A stretch of 50,284 bases of DNA from an uncultured Gemmiger sp. (GTDB lineage: Bacteria > Bacillota > Clostridia > Oscillospirales > Ruminococcaceae), in the NCBI GenBank assembly GCA_944388215.1, contig CALXHT010000015.1, positions 1 through 50,284 of the forward strand. Direction: 5' to 3'. Shown one piece after another: positions 5,997 through 14,654 of this stretch; the first letter of the stretch is position 1; each line of letters starts with the position of its first letter. Below the pieces are notes generated by a model. It was given only the letters and a program-made list of their open reading frames with translations. It did not search any database and had not been told where the DNA came from. The position numbers and the translations under genes are program-made.

Positions 5997-7394
5997 TCAG
6001 GCCAGCACGGCCAGGTTTTGGGCGTTTCCGGCGCCGGTGTGGTGCAAAGCGGTGCCGTCGGCGGAAAGGGTGGCGGCGGCCTCCAGAAAAGCGGGGGTCA
6101 CTTCCTCGCCGGGGGCCAGCAGCGGCACCCCGGGCGGGTAGGCCCAGACGTACTCGGCGGCGGTTTTCCCGGCGGCTTCTTCCATCGGGCACAAGGCGGC
6201 CGGGCAGTCCAGCGCCTGGGCGATGGTGCAGCGGGCCGTACCCGGGGCGGGCAGCAGGGCGCCGGCCCGGGGCGGCGGCGGGGCGGTTTCGTCCCGCCGG
6301 GTGAGGAAGTCCGCCAGCCGGTCGAGGGCATCTTCGGCGTCGCAGGGGCTCGACATGGCCAGCACGTTGGGGCCGCAGACCATTTCCGGCTCGAACCCGG
6401 CCGCCCGCAGATCAGCAGCCCCCGCCCCGCCGATGCGCAGCAAAATCTTGCCGTCGTCAAAGCCGTAAAAGTCCCGCCGTTCGGCCCCGAGGCCCAGTAC
6501 CGGCGTATGGCGCCATTGCCGGGCCGCGGCGGCAAAACGGTCGAGGCGCTTCCGCCAGGCGGCGAAGGCGGCGGGGCCTTCGGCGGCCAGCCAGCCGGTG
6601 CAGCCGTCCAGGCTGACGAGCAGCGGATAGCTGGGGGAGCTGGTCTCGAAGACATCCAGCTGCCGTTCCACGGCGGCGGGGTCGATGAGGTCCCCGTTCA
6701 GGTGGAGCCAGGCGGTCTGGGTCAGGCTGGGCAGCGTCTTGTGGGCGCTCTGCACGACGAGATCAGCCTCGGCTGCCACGGCGCCGCCCCGCCAGCCGCA
6801 GGGTTCGGCCAGGGGCAGGTAGTGGGCGCCGTGGGCCTCGTCCACCAGCAGGGGCACGCCCCGGGCGTGGCAGAGTTTGGCAATAGCGGCCAGGTCGCTC
6901 TGGACGCCCTCGTAGGTGGGGCTGGTCAAAATGACGCACCGGGCGGCGGGGTGGGCGTCCAGGGCGGCGGCCACCGCGGCGGGGGGCACGCTGCCGTAGA
7001 CGCCGAAGTCCGGCACCACGGGGGGCGTCAGATAGTGGGCGGTGAGGCGGCCCAGCTCAACGGCATGGTAGACGGCCTTGTGGCAGTTGCGGGCCACGAT
7101 GACCTCGCTGCCGAAGGGGGCGGCGGCGCGGATACCGGCCAGCAGCCCCACGGTGGAGCCGCCCACCAGGTACCAGCACCGGGCGGAGCCGTAGAGGGCG
7201 GCGGTGCGCGCCATGGCGTCGGCCAGGATGCCGTCGGCGTCGTGGAGGTCGTCGGCGCCCTGGATCTCGGTGAGGTCGAAGGCGTAGCAGCCCAGCCCCG
7301 GCGCCGGCGGGACCCGCCGCTTGTGCCCCGGCATGTGCAAGGGGTACCGTGCCCCGGCCAGCGCTTCACATTGTTGTTGTAAGATAGAATTCAT
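5997..7394 (-). CDS. YaaO-like Orn/Lys/Arg decarboxylase family protein (PLP)
   Basis: 465 aa, fold type I PLP enzyme. It shows RYPLHMPGHKR near the N-terminus, VGGSTVGLLAGIRAA, a PLP-binding LLVDEAHGAHY and the Schiff-base lysine in SAHKTLPSLTQTAWLH (about residue 218), all diagnostic of the arginine/lysine/ornithine decarboxylase family without the N-terminal wing domain. The C-terminal part (CPMEEAAGKTAAEYVWAYPPGVPLLAPGE) is typical too. The family decarboxylates basic amino acids; the substrate cannot be fixed. A YaaO homologue precedes tmk-darA in Bacillus, so the synteny supports the call. The ATG at 7394 is chosen because the longer reading begins inside a repeat palindrome. Confidence 0.85.
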   Translation of the reverse strand: MNSILQQQCEALAGARYPLHMPGHKRRVPPAPGLGCYAFDLTEIQGADDLHDADGILADAMARTAALYGSARCWYLVGGSTVGLLAGIRAAAPFGSEVIVARNCHKAVYHAVELGRLTAHYLTPPVVPDFGVYGSVPPAAVAAALDAHPAARCVILTSPTYEGVQSDLAAIAKLCHARGVPLLVDEAHGAHYLPLAEPCGWRGGAVAAEADLVVQSAHKTLPSLTQTAWLHLNGDLIDPAAVERQLDVFETSSPSYPLLVSLDGCTGWLAAEGPAAFAAWRKRLDRFAAAARQWRHTPVLGLGAERRDFYGFDDGKILLRIGGAGAADLRAAGFEPEMVCGPNVLAMSSPCDAEDALDRLADFLTRRDETAPPPPRAGALLPAPGTARCTIAQALDCPAALCPMEEAAGKTAAEYVWAYPPGVPLLAPGEEVTPAFLEAAATLSADGTALHHTGAGNAQNLAVLA

Positions 7395-7417
7395 AGTATT
7401 TCCTACTTTCTTTGCAC

Positions 7418-7650
7418 CTACTTTCTTTGCAAAGAAAGTAGGCAAAGAAACTCCAACATTTTAACCCGTGAATCTATGGCTGTGGAAACTGCCCTGCCTC
7501 GCCTTTGCAGGGAAACCAGGCAAAGAAACTCCAACATTTTAACCCGTGAATCTGTCTGTTTCCGATGGTTGTAGGGCGGGGTCTTGACCCCGCCGGAGAA
7601 TTTGGCGGTCACCGCAACATCCCGCGGCGGGGAAGAATCCCCGCCCTACA
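7418..7650. repeat. Composite intergenic repeat
   Basis: It begins with a perfect 24-bp palindrome (7418-7441, CTACTTTCTTTG half). A unit CAAAGAAACTCCAACATTTT is present twice (near 7443 and 7520), each followed by AACCCGTGAATCT. Then comes an 81-bp imperfect inverted repeat at 7570-7650 starting TGTAGGGCGGGG and ending CCCCGCCCTACA. The same order is seen at 39791-39944. No coding potential is apparent. Confidence 0.85.
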
Positions 7651-7653
7651 GGT

Positions 7654-10149
7654 TTATTCCAATACGATCTCCGCCTTGCTTCCGGCTCTGGTCTTGGTGA
7701 CGCGGATCTGCCGCGTCAGCCGGGACTGCAGCGCCTCCACATGGGAGATCACCCCGATGAGCTTGTCGCCGCCGGCAAGACTTGCCAGCGTATCCACCGC
7801 CTTTTCCAGACTGTCGGCGTCCAGGGAGCCGAAGCCCTCGTCGATGAAGAGGGTCTCGATGGTGACGCCCCCGGCGTTCTGCTGGATGGTGTCGCTGATG
7901 CCCAGCGCCAGACAGAGGGCGGCCATGAAGCTCTCACCCCCCGAAAGACTGCCCACCGGGCGGGTCTTGCCGGTGTAGGCGTCGAAGACATCCAGATCCA
8001 GGGCGGTCTTGCCGCCCACCGCCTCGCTCTTGCGGCGGAGCAGCCGGTACTGGCCGTCCGTCATGCGGGTGAAGCGGAGGTTCGCCGCCTCCACCACGCC
8101 GTCGAAGTAGAAGGCCTGGACGTACTGCTCAAAGGGCAGCTTGACCTTGCCGGCCAGGTTGCCGTTGATGGTCTTGGAAAGGTTGTCCCACATGGCCCGC
8201 TTTTCCCGGGCGGCGGACAGCGCTTTCAGCGTCTTTTCCATGCCGTCCAGGGCGGCGCGGTTGGTGTGCAGCCGGTGGACGGCGGCATCCCGGGCGTTGG
8301 TGGCGGCGGCGCGGTCGGCCCGCAGCCGGGCCAGCGCCTGCTGGAGCTTGGCCAGGGCGTCGGATTCCTCCTTGCCGGGCACCGTCTCCTGCATCTGCTG
8401 CACCCGGGCGGCCGCCGCGGCGTGGCCCGCCTTGGCGTTGGCCGCCTTGCGGGAAGCCGCAAAGGCCTGCTTTTCCAGGCCTTTCAGCTGGTTGTTCAGG
8501 TTGTCCAGCCGGTCGGACAGCGCCCGGGCCTGGTCGCTCTGGCGCTTGTATTCCTCGTGCTGGGCCCGCAGCCCCTTGAGCCCCTCGGCCAGCCCGGTCT
8601 TCTGTTCCTCCAGGGCGGTGCGCAGCTCCGCCGGCGAGAGTTCCTCCGCCGGTTTGCCGGTGTACCGCCCGGCGCGGCGGGCAAAGAAGGCCCCCGCGTC
8701 CCGGGTCAGGGCGGCCCGCAGCTCGGCGGCCCGGGCGGCGGCGTCCCCCGCCTTGCGGGAGGAGGCGGCCGTATCCCGCCGCTGGGCGGTGAGGGCCTGT
8801 TCCCGCTCCTCCAGGGCCTGTTCGGTCACATGGTCCTGGGGCAGCTGGGCCGGACAGGGGTGTTCGGTGGAACCGCACACCGGGCAGGGCTGGCCCGGCT
8901 GCAATTGCTGGGCCAGCAGCCCCGCTCGGTTGGCGTTGAGCTGCCGCTGCAGCGCCGCGTACTGGCTTTCCGCCTCGTCCAGTGCGGCCTGGGCCTTCAC
9001 GTAGTCCTGCTGGCGGGCGGCGGCGGTGTCGGCGGCGGCGTCCGCTGCCGTCAGGTTGCGCAGCAGCGTCTCACAGGTGGCGGTGAGGTTCTCCGCCAGT
9101 TCGATGTGGTGTTCCAGCCGCACCTGCTCGGTATCGGTCTTGCCCAGGGCGTCCCGGGCGGCCTCGGTGTCGGCGATGGTCTGTTTCAGCGCGTCGCTGC
9201 GGGTCTGCAGCTCGGTCTGCAGCGCCTCGGTCTGGCGCTGCACCTCCGCCGTGCGGGCTTCCTCCGCCACCAGCCCCGCCAGCTGACGCCGCCGGGCCAC
9301 CCGCTCCTCGGCCAGCTTGACTCCGGCATCCCCCCGGGCGATCTTCTCGTCCAGCTTGGCCATCGTCTCGTTCTGCTTGACCTCGATGGCCTCGTCCAGT
9401 TCCAGCAGGTGCCGGGCAATCTCCACCGCCCCCGCCGCCGCGAAGGCGTCCCGGGTGTCCTGGAGCTGTTCCAGCCGGGCGGCGGTGTCCTCGTCGGCCC
9501 CGGCCCCCAGCAGGCTGCCCACATGCAGGAACAGTGTTTCCTCCAGACGGCGGCAGGCCTCGTCGGCCTCCCGGGCATGGCGGATGGCCGCCTGGCCCAG
9601 CCGCTGGTGGTCGGCGGTGTCAAAGATCTGGCGCAGGATGTCCGCCCGGTCGGCCGACGGCGCGTTGAGCAGCCGGGTAAAGTCGTTCTGGGCCAGCATG
9701 GACACCTGGGCGAACTGTTTGGCGTCGATGCCCAGCAGCTTGACGACCGCCGCCGTCACGGCCTGGGCCCCCGATACAGGGGCTTCCGGCTCCCGGACCA
9801 GTTCCGCCCGGGGCGGGCTTTTGACAATGCCGCTGCCCCGCTTGGCGGCCCGCTGCTGTTCCGGCCAGCGGCGCACCACATAGGTGCGGCCCCGGTGGGC
9901 GAAGGTCAGCTCCACAAAGGTCTCGTCGGCGGGGGCGGCGAAATCGCTGCGCAGCATGGTGGTCTTGCGGTTTTCGCCGGTGGTCTCGCCGTACAGGGCA
10001 AAGGTGATGGCGTCAAACAGGGCGGTCTTGCCGGCGCCGGTGTCGCCGCCGATGAGGAACAGTCCGCTGCCGCCGAACCGGGAAAAATCCAGCTCGGTGC
10101 GCCCGGCGTAGGGACCGAAGGCGCAGAGCGTCAGGTACAGGGGTTTCAT
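7654..10149 (-). CDS. sbcC: Exonuclease subunit SbcC (Rad50-like)
   Basis: 831 aa SMC-type ATPase of the SbcCD nuclease, which opens hairpin and blocked DNA ends. The Walker A GGDTGAGKTALFDAITFALYG is at about residues 34-54, long coiled coils run either side of a zinc hook CPVC (about residue 418), and the C-terminal ATPase half has SLSGGESFMAAL (about 735) and Walker B TLFIDEGFGSLD (about 765). It is shorter than E. coli or Bacillus SbcC (over 1000 aa), so the coils are shorter. Its ATG overlaps the sbcD TGA (ATGA). Confidence 0.95.
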   Translation of the reverse strand: MKPLYLTLCAFGPYAGRTELDFSRFGGSGLFLIGGDTGAGKTALFDAITFALYGETTGENRKTTMLRSDFAAPADETFVELTFAHRGRTYVVRRWPEQQRAAKRGSGIVKSPPRAELVREPEAPVSGAQAVTAAVVKLLGIDAKQFAQVSMLAQNDFTRLLNAPSADRADILRQIFDTADHQRLGQAAIRHAREADEACRRLEETLFLHVGSLLGAGADEDTAARLEQLQDTRDAFAAAGAVEIARHLLELDEAIEVKQNETMAKLDEKIARGDAGVKLAEERVARRRQLAGLVAEEARTAEVQRQTEALQTELQTRSDALKQTIADTEAARDALGKTDTEQVRLEHHIELAENLTATCETLLRNLTAADAAADTAAARQQDYVKAQAALDEAESQYAALQRQLNANRAGLLAQQLQPGQPCPVCGSTEHPCPAQLPQDHVTEQALEEREQALTAQRRDTAASSRKAGDAAARAAELRAALTRDAGAFFARRAGRYTGKPAEELSPAELRTALEEQKTGLAEGLKGLRAQHEEYKRQSDQARALSDRLDNLNNQLKGLEKQAFAASRKAANAKAGHAAAAARVQQMQETVPGKEESDALAKLQQALARLRADRAAATNARDAAVHRLHTNRAALDGMEKTLKALSAAREKRAMWDNLSKTINGNLAGKVKLPFEQYVQAFYFDGVVEAANLRFTRMTDGQYRLLRRKSEAVGGKTALDLDVFDAYTGKTRPVGSLSGGESFMAALCLALGISDTIQQNAGGVTIETLFIDEGFGSLDADSLEKAVDTLASLAGGDKLIGVISHVEALQSRLTRQIRVTKTRAGSKAEIVLE

Positions 10150-11276
10150 GCTTTGGCGGCCTCCTCTCGCAGCTGCTTGACGGCCCGGGCCTCCTCAATG
10201 GTCAGGGGGCGGCCGTTCATCTGGGTGAAAAAGTCCTGGAACAGCTCGGCAAAGGGCTTGCCCCGCACGGCCAGCGCCGCGTCGGCGGGGCCTGCCGTGG
10301 TGCCCCGGGGCTGGTAGTCCAGCCGCATGGCGTTGGGGTAGGCGGCCCGCAGGGCGGCCATGGCGTCGGGCAGCGGCGTGGGGTCGGTGAGGGTGGCCCA
10401 GATATAGTCCTCGGTGTCGGTGGGGTGCTGGGTGAGTTTGGCCAGCGGGCCGGTCAGGTGGCGCATGGCCCGCCGGGGAATCAGCGGCAGCAGCTGGATG
10501 TCCTCCACGCCGCGGCGGCCCAGGTCCACCAGCGTCACGGATTTTTCGGCGCCGCACTCGTCCAGATGGTAGCACAGCGGTGCCCCGGCGTACCGCACGG
10601 TGTCGGTGCCCACCCGCTGGGGGCGGTGGATGTGGCCCAGGGCCGTGTAGGCAAAGCCCTCGAACCGGGAGGCGTCGATGGAATCCACCGTGCCCACCGT
10701 CAAAGGTGCCGTCTCGCTGCCCGACAGCTGGGGCGGGCAGACCCCCGCCACCACCATCTGGTGGGCCACCAGCACCCGCCGGGGCGCGGCGGGCTGGCAG
10801 GCCCCCAGGGCCGCGGCCACGGCGCTGTCGTAGTCGGGCAGGTCGGCCTCGGGCAGGAAGTGCCGCACGGTGGCCGCCCGCACAAAGGGCAGCAGGGTGA
10901 ATTCCACCGGGCCGTGGCGGTCCTCCAGCACGATCTGGCGGGGCGCGCCGGTGAACCGCCCGGCCAGGTGTACCCCCTGGGCGGCCAGCAGCCCCGCGGC
11001 AAAGTCCAGCCGCTCGGCGCTGTCGTGGTTGCCGGCGATGGCCAGCACCGCAATGCGCCGCCCCGCCAGCTGGGTCAGGAACCAGTCCAGCAGCGTGCAG
11101 GCTGCCGCCGGCGGCACCGGGGCGTCGTAGATATCCCCCGCCAGCAGCACGGCCTCCACGTCGTGCTCATCACACAGGGCCAGCACCTGTTCCAGAATAT
11201 AGCGCTGGTCCTCCAGCAGATCGAACCCGTTCACCCGTTTGCCCAGGTGCAGGTCCGCCAGATGCAGAAATTTCAT
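10146..11276 (-). CDS. sbcD: Exonuclease subunit SbcD (Mre11-like)
   Basis: 376 aa calcineurin-type metallophosphoesterase. The metal-binding motifs appear in order: ADLHLGKR (residues 7-14), LLAGDIYD, IAGNHDS, VAHQMV and ALGHIHRPQ. A C-terminal region rich in aromatic and charged residues is the usual SbcC-contact and capping part. It forms the nuclease core of SbcCD with the downstream gene, with which it overlaps by 4 nt. The GNAT gene ends 4 nt upstream of its start, so the four genes rnz-GNAT-sbcD-sbcC are probably one transcript. Confidence 0.95.
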   Translation of the reverse strand: MKFLHLADLHLGKRVNGFDLLEDQRYILEQVLALCDEHDVEAVLLAGDIYDAPVPPAAACTLLDWFLTQLAGRRIAVLAIAGNHDSAERLDFAAGLLAAQGVHLAGRFTGAPRQIVLEDRHGPVEFTLLPFVRAATVRHFLPEADLPDYDSAVAAALGACQPAAPRRVLVAHQMVVAGVCPPQLSGSETAPLTVGTVDSIDASRFEGFAYTALGHIHRPQRVGTDTVRYAGAPLCYHLDECGAEKSVTLVDLGRRGVEDIQLLPLIPRRAMRHLTGPLAKLTQHPTDTEDYIWATLTDPTPLPDAMAALRAAYPNAMRLDYQPRGTTAGPADAALAVRGKPFAELFQDFFTQMNGRPLTIEEARAVKQLREEAAKA

Positions 11277-11280
11277 CGGG

Positions 11281-11781
11281 TCATCTCCAAAGTTTCTCCC
11301 AGGTGGTGATGTCCAGCGTCACGCCGGGCAGCACCTCCACGGGTACCGTCTCCGCCTTGCGGAAACGGCATTTCTTGCAGAACATCTCGGCTTTCAGGTC
11401 CCGGGCCCACACCTGCATGTACAGGCGGCCCCGGCCGTCCCCTTCCGCCAGTTTCTGGGCGTAGGCCACCACGCTGCGGCCGATGCCCTGGCCCCGGGCC
11501 TTTTCCTTCAAAAACAGCCGGCTCAGGCAGAGCGCTCCGGCAGGTCCCAGGTCCATGGCAAAATACCCCACCGGCTCGCTGCCGAGATAAATGAGAAAAT
11601 AGTTGATGACCCCGCTGTGGATCTCGTCGTCGGTGAGCACATCGCTCTGGTATTTGTCGGCCAGGGCGGCGGCCACCTTGGGGGTCAGTTTGGTGTAATG
11701 CTGCACGAAGATCTCCTTCGCCAGCTCGCTGACCAGCTGCACATAGCGGGTCTTGGTCACTTGCTTGAAGGTCGGTTTCAT
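11281..11781 (-). CDS. GNAT family N-acetyltransferase
   Basis: 166 aa. Acetyl-CoA-binding motif A is visible as LFLKEKARGQGIGRSVVAYAQKLAE (R/Q-x-x-G-x-G), preceded by a core strand EPVGYFAMDL and followed by the beta-bulge region RLYMQVWARDLKAEMFCKKCRFRKAE. The family transfers acetyl groups to amines; the substrate is unknown. It lies between ribonuclease Z and sbcD with short gaps. Confidence 0.85.
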   Translation of the reverse strand: MKPTFKQVTKTRYVQLVSELAKEIFVQHYTKLTPKVAAALADKYQSDVLTDDEIHSGVINYFLIYLGSEPVGYFAMDLGPAGALCLSRLFLKEKARGQGIGRSVVAYAQKLAEGDGRGRLYMQVWARDLKAEMFCKKCRFRKAETVPVEVLPGVTLDITTWEKLWR

Positions 11782-11822
11782 AGGGGTTCTCCTTTGTTCA
11801 GGGGGCGGTGTTCGGGCAAAAG

Positions 11823-12725
11823 TCAGGGGTTGTCCCCTTTGTCAAAATCCAGTTCCAGCCGCAGCCCGTCGGTGCCCGCCACGGCGCCGGGGTATTGGCT
11901 TTGGGCGGCCGCCAGGCCGGGCTGCAGGTCGGTGACCGCCGCCGAGTAGTGGGTCAGCCAGAGCCGCCGCACCCCCGCTTTGGCGGCCAGGGCGCCGGTT
12001 TCCCGGCAGGTGGCGTGGCCGTATAGCTTGGCTTTATCCAGGTCGGCGTCGTCGGCGTAGGTGGCGTCCATGCAGAGCAGATCCGCGTCCCGGGCGGCGT
12101 CCAGCAAGGCCGGACAGGGGCGGGTGTCGGTGGCATACACCACCGTGAGGCCACGCCGGGCGGGGCCCAGCACCTGGTCGGGGGTGAAGCCGTCCACGCT
12201 CTCCCCGGCCTGGAGCCGTCCCCAGAGGGATACCGGGATGCCGGCGGCTCTGGCCCGGGCGGTATCGAACCGTCCGGCCCGGGGCAGGTGCAGCGCGTAG
12301 CCGCAGCAGGGCACCCGGTGCTGCAGCGGCACGGGGGTGACGGTGAGGGGGCCCGCCCCGAAAGGCGTGTTTCCTGCCTCCTGCCAGTGCACGGCGAAGG
12401 GCAGAGGTCCCGCCAGGGCGGAAACAGGCGCCGCCACCGCGTCCAGACCCGCCGGGCCGGTGATGGTGAGGGGGGCGGTGCGGCCGAGGCTGGCAAGGGT
12501 TTGCAGCAGGCCGGGCAGGCCCAGGATGTGGTCCCCGTGGTAGTGGGTGAGCAGGATGTGGGTGATACGGTAGGCGCTGACACCCCAGCGGCGCAGAGCG
12601 GTCTGAGTGCCCTCGCCGCAGTCCAGCAGGAGGGTGGCGCCCCCCACGCTGACGGTGAGGGCGGACAGTGCCCGGTCGGGCAGCGGCTGGGTGCCGCCGC
12701 AGCCCAGCAATGTGACGGTGACCAT
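11823..12725 (-). CDS. rnz: Ribonuclease Z (tRNA 3' endonuclease)
   Basis: 300 aa metallo-beta-lactamase-fold enzyme that matures tRNA 3' ends. It opens MVTVTLLGCGGTQPLP, then LLLDCGEGTQTALR, the zinc motif LLTHYHGDHILGLPGLL (about residues 57-73), GYALHLPRAGRFD, VVYATDTRPC with the ligand Asp, and a C-terminal LWLTHYSA. The substitution of the usual second-domain HxT by THYSA is common in this family. The ATG at 12725 follows GGGGGAT; an in-frame start further upstream has no ribosome binding site. First gene of the run to sbcC. Confidence 0.9.
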   Translation of the reverse strand: MVTVTLLGCGGTQPLPDRALSALTVSVGGATLLLDCGEGTQTALRRWGVSAYRITHILLTHYHGDHILGLPGLLQTLASLGRTAPLTITGPAGLDAVAAPVSALAGPLPFAVHWQEAGNTPFGAGPLTVTPVPLQHRVPCCGYALHLPRAGRFDTARARAAGIPVSLWGRLQAGESVDGFTPDQVLGPARRGLTVVYATDTRPCPALLDAARDADLLCMDATYADDADLDKAKLYGHATCRETGALAAKAGVRRLWLTHYSAAVTDLQPGLAAAQSQYPGAVAGTDGLRLELDFDKGDNP

Positions 12726-12748
12726 GGCCAAATCCCCCTTTCCCAACA

Positions 12749-12775
12749 GTACCCCAATTTACAGGGTACATTATA
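12749..12775 (-). promoter_or_regulatory. rnz promoter -10 with adjacent inverted repeat
   Basis: Minus strand TATAAT at 12775-12770 with a weak TTCGCA 17 nt upstream. Directly downstream, GTACCC and GGGTAC (12749-12754 and 12764-12769) form a 6-bp dyad around the expected transcript start. Confidence 0.5.
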
Positions 12776-12833
12776 GCACATTATGCAACCCCTGCGAAAT
12801 CCGCCCACGCAATTTTAACATTTGGGCGGGTGT

Positions 12834-12950
12834 GTTCCTTCTTTGCAAAGAAGGAACCGAAGAAACTCCCATCAAAAATGTCCCGGGGGAGTATCCCCCG
12901 GGACATTTTTAGTTAGAGTTCTTTTGGTTCTTTTCTTGCAAGAAAAGAAC
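12834..12950. repeat. Palindrome - terminator - palindrome composite
   Basis: Two perfect 24-bp palindromes, GTTCCTTCTTTG-type (12834-12857) and GTTCTTTTCTTG-type (12927-12950), flank an intrinsic terminator. Between them are the conserved flank CGAAGAAACTCC and its relative CCAAAAGAACTCTAA on the other side. The same arrangement recurs at 23447-23470 and 27888-28005. Confidence 0.85.
12874..12910. terminator. Bidirectional intrinsic terminator
   Basis: Stem ATGTCCCGGGGG / CCCCCGGGACAT with A and T runs on both sides; it ends transcripts of the ridA gene. Confidence 0.9.
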
Positions 12951-12965
12951 ACGCCCCCCGAATGC

Positions 12966-13337
12966 TCACCGCGCGGCGATGCACTCGATTTCCACGAGGG
13001 CCCCCTTGGGCAGGGCCGCGATCTGCACGCAGCTGCGGGCCGGGTAGGTCTCGCCGAACATTTCCGCATACACCTCGTTCACGGTGCCGAAATCCTTGAG
13101 ATCCTGCACAAAGACGGTGGTCTTGACCACGTCGGCCAGGGTCAGCCCGGCCTCCGCCAGAACGGCCTGCAGGTTTTTGAGAGACTGGCGGGTCTGGGCG
13201 GCCACGTCGTCGGCCAGGGTATTGGTGACGGGGTCCAGGCCCAGCTGTCCGCTGCAATAGACGGTGCTGCCGGTATCCACCGCCTGGACATAGGGTCCCA
13301 GGGCGGCGGGGGCTTTGTCGGTGACGATGCGTTTCAT
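12966..13337 (-). CDS. RidA family protein
   Basis: 123 aa, a typical YjgF/YER057c/UK114 trimer subunit. It begins MKRIVTDKAPAALGPYVQAV and has VYCSGQLGLDPV, TRQSLKNLQAVLAEAG and VVKTTVFVQDLKDF. The signature region ends PARSCVQIAALPKGALVEIECIA, which contains the family arginine and glutamate that handle 2-aminoacrylate-type enamine/imine intermediates. The ATG at 13337 is chosen; a TTG three codons upstream overlaps the ribosome binding site. It appears monocistronic. Confidence 0.93.
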   Translation of the reverse strand: MKRIVTDKAPAALGPYVQAVDTGSTVYCSGQLGLDPVTNTLADDVAAQTRQSLKNLQAVLAEAGLTLADVVKTTVFVQDLKDFGTVNEVYAEMFGETYPARSCVQIAALPKGALVEIECIAAR

Positions 13338-13404
13338 ACAAAACAACTCCTTTGCGGTAGATTGTCCCTATTGTAGCGCATCCCGGCCCAAAAGGCCAGC
13401 CCTT

Positions 13405-14400
13405 TTACCCCTTCACCTCGTTGACCAGCTTTTCGCCCCGGGCAAAGGCGCGGGCGTTCTCCATGGTGGTGATGGCGATGCTCTGCAGCGCCGTCCGGGT
13501 AAAGAAGGCCTGGTGACTGGTCACCACCACGTTGGGGAAACTGGTGAGGATGGGCACCACCTCGTTTTCCAGCACGGCGTCGGAGAAATCCTCAAACACC
13601 TGGCCGTCCTCGTCCTCGTATACATCCAGGCCCACGCCGGCGAACTTGCGGTTGCGCAGCGCCGCAATGAGGGCGTCGGTGTCGATGAGTCCGCCCCGGC
13701 TGGTGTTCACCAGGATGGCGTTGTCCCGCATCTGGGCGATGGTGTCGGCGTTGATGAGGTGATGAGTCTCGGCGGTGAGGGGGCAGTGCAGGCTGATAAG
13801 GTCCGCCGCCCGCAGCAGTTCGTCCAGCTCCACGTACCGCACGATGCCTTCCAGGTCGGGGTTGTGGTACTGGTCGTAGGCCAGCACCGTCATGCCGTAG
13901 CCGTGGCAGATGCGGGCCATGGCCGCGCCGATGCGCCCCGTGCCGATGATGCCCGCGCAGGAGCCGTAGAGGTTATAGCCCAGCAGTCCGTCCAGGGCGA
14001 AGTTATTGTTGCGCACCTTGATGTAGGCCTTGCAGATGCGCCGGTTGGCCGCCTGGGCCAGGGCCATGGCGTGCTCGGCCACCGCCTCGGGGCTGTAACC
14101 CGGCACCCGCAGCACCGTGATGCCCAGCCGGGCCGCGGCCTCCAGGTCCACATTGTTGTAGCCCGCGCACCGCATGAGCAGCAGCCGGATGCCCGCCTTG
14201 GAAAGGGCTTCCAGCACCGGGGCGGAGCAGTCGGAGTTCACAAAGGCGCAGACGGCGTCGCCGCCCTCGGCCAGGGGTGCGGTGTCCACGTCCAGGTTGG
14301 CGGCCAGGAACTTGATGGTGCAGCCGTATTCCGGGTCGGCTGCCAGCAATTCAAAGTACAGACGGTCGTAATCCCGCGTACCGTAAAAGATAATCTTCAT
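13405..14400 (-). CDS. ldhA: D-lactate dehydrogenase (2-hydroxyacid dehydrogenase)
   Basis: 331 aa, NAD-dependent D-isomer 2-hydroxyacid dehydrogenase reducing pyruvate to D-lactate. It shows LLMRCAGYNNVDLEAAA, the NAD-binding GIIGTGRIGAAMARI (about residue 150), the substrate/cofactor segment ILVNTSRGGLIDTDAL (about 230), an acidic VYEDEDGQ region and the catalytic His in VVVTSHQAFFT (about 295). Residues LYFE and YGCTIKFL at the N-terminus match LdhA more than glycerate or phosphoglycerate dehydrogenases. AAAGGAGG precedes the ATG. No clear Rex site was found upstream. Confidence 0.9.
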   Translation of the reverse strand: MKIIFYGTRDYDRLYFELLAADPEYGCTIKFLAANLDVDTAPLAEGGDAVCAFVNSDCSAPVLEALSKAGIRLLLMRCAGYNNVDLEAAARLGITVLRVPGYSPEAVAEHAMALAQAANRRICKAYIKVRNNNFALDGLLGYNLYGSCAGIIGTGRIGAAMARICHGYGMTVLAYDQYHNPDLEGIVRYVELDELLRAADLISLHCPLTAETHHLINADTIAQMRDNAILVNTSRGGLIDTDALIAALRNRKFAGVGLDVYEDEDGQVFEDFSDAVLENEVVPILTSFPNVVVTSHQAFFTRTALQSIAITTMENARAFARGEKLVNEVKG

Positions 14401-14570
14401 CGCAGGGGTTTCCTCCTTTTGCGGTAGTATGTGTTTTCAGACACCCTACTATACCCGATTTCCGCCCCTGTGTATGTTGTCCCGGCAACATTTTTGCGAG
14501 GAAATCCCCCTGGCCCTGACCCGCACGAGCCCGGTTTTGCCCCGGACACCGCCGGGAAAGGGTTTCTCCC

Positions 14571-14599
14571 TTGTGAAAAGCCCCCTGTCATCGTATAAT
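14571..14599 (+). promoter_or_regulatory. Promoter of the lipoprotein gene
   Basis: TTGTGA (14571-14576), 17-nt spacer, perfect TATAAT (14594-14599), 56 nt upstream of the start codon and divergent from ldhA. Confidence 0.85.
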
Positions 14600-14654
14600 G
14601 GAAGCAAAACATTCCTGCCGCCGGGCAGGAACCCCGGTGAGGAGGAAGACCCCC

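Noticed and set aside
5898-7382. Long plus-strand open frame (494 codons) opposite the YaaO-like gene
   Set aside because: It is antisense to a protein with clear PLP motifs; the Gly/Val/Ala-rich translation and lack of ribosome binding site are typical of GC-rich shadow frames.
7394-7445. Upstream start extending the YaaO-like protein by 17 residues
   Set aside because: The extra residues are encoded by the repeat palindrome and lack a ribosome binding site.
7418-7650. Insertion sequence remnant
   Set aside because: Inverted ends are present but there is no transposase fragment in any frame and no visible target-site duplication; recorded as a repeat instead.
7741-10317. 858-codon plus-strand open frame opposite sbcC
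   Set aside because: sbcC on the other strand has Walker A, zinc hook, signature and Walker B motifs; the plus frame has only low-complexity Gly/Leu/Val sequence.
13338-13346. Three-codon longer RidA starting at TTG
   Set aside because: The TTG overlaps the Shine-Dalgarno region of the ATG at 13337.
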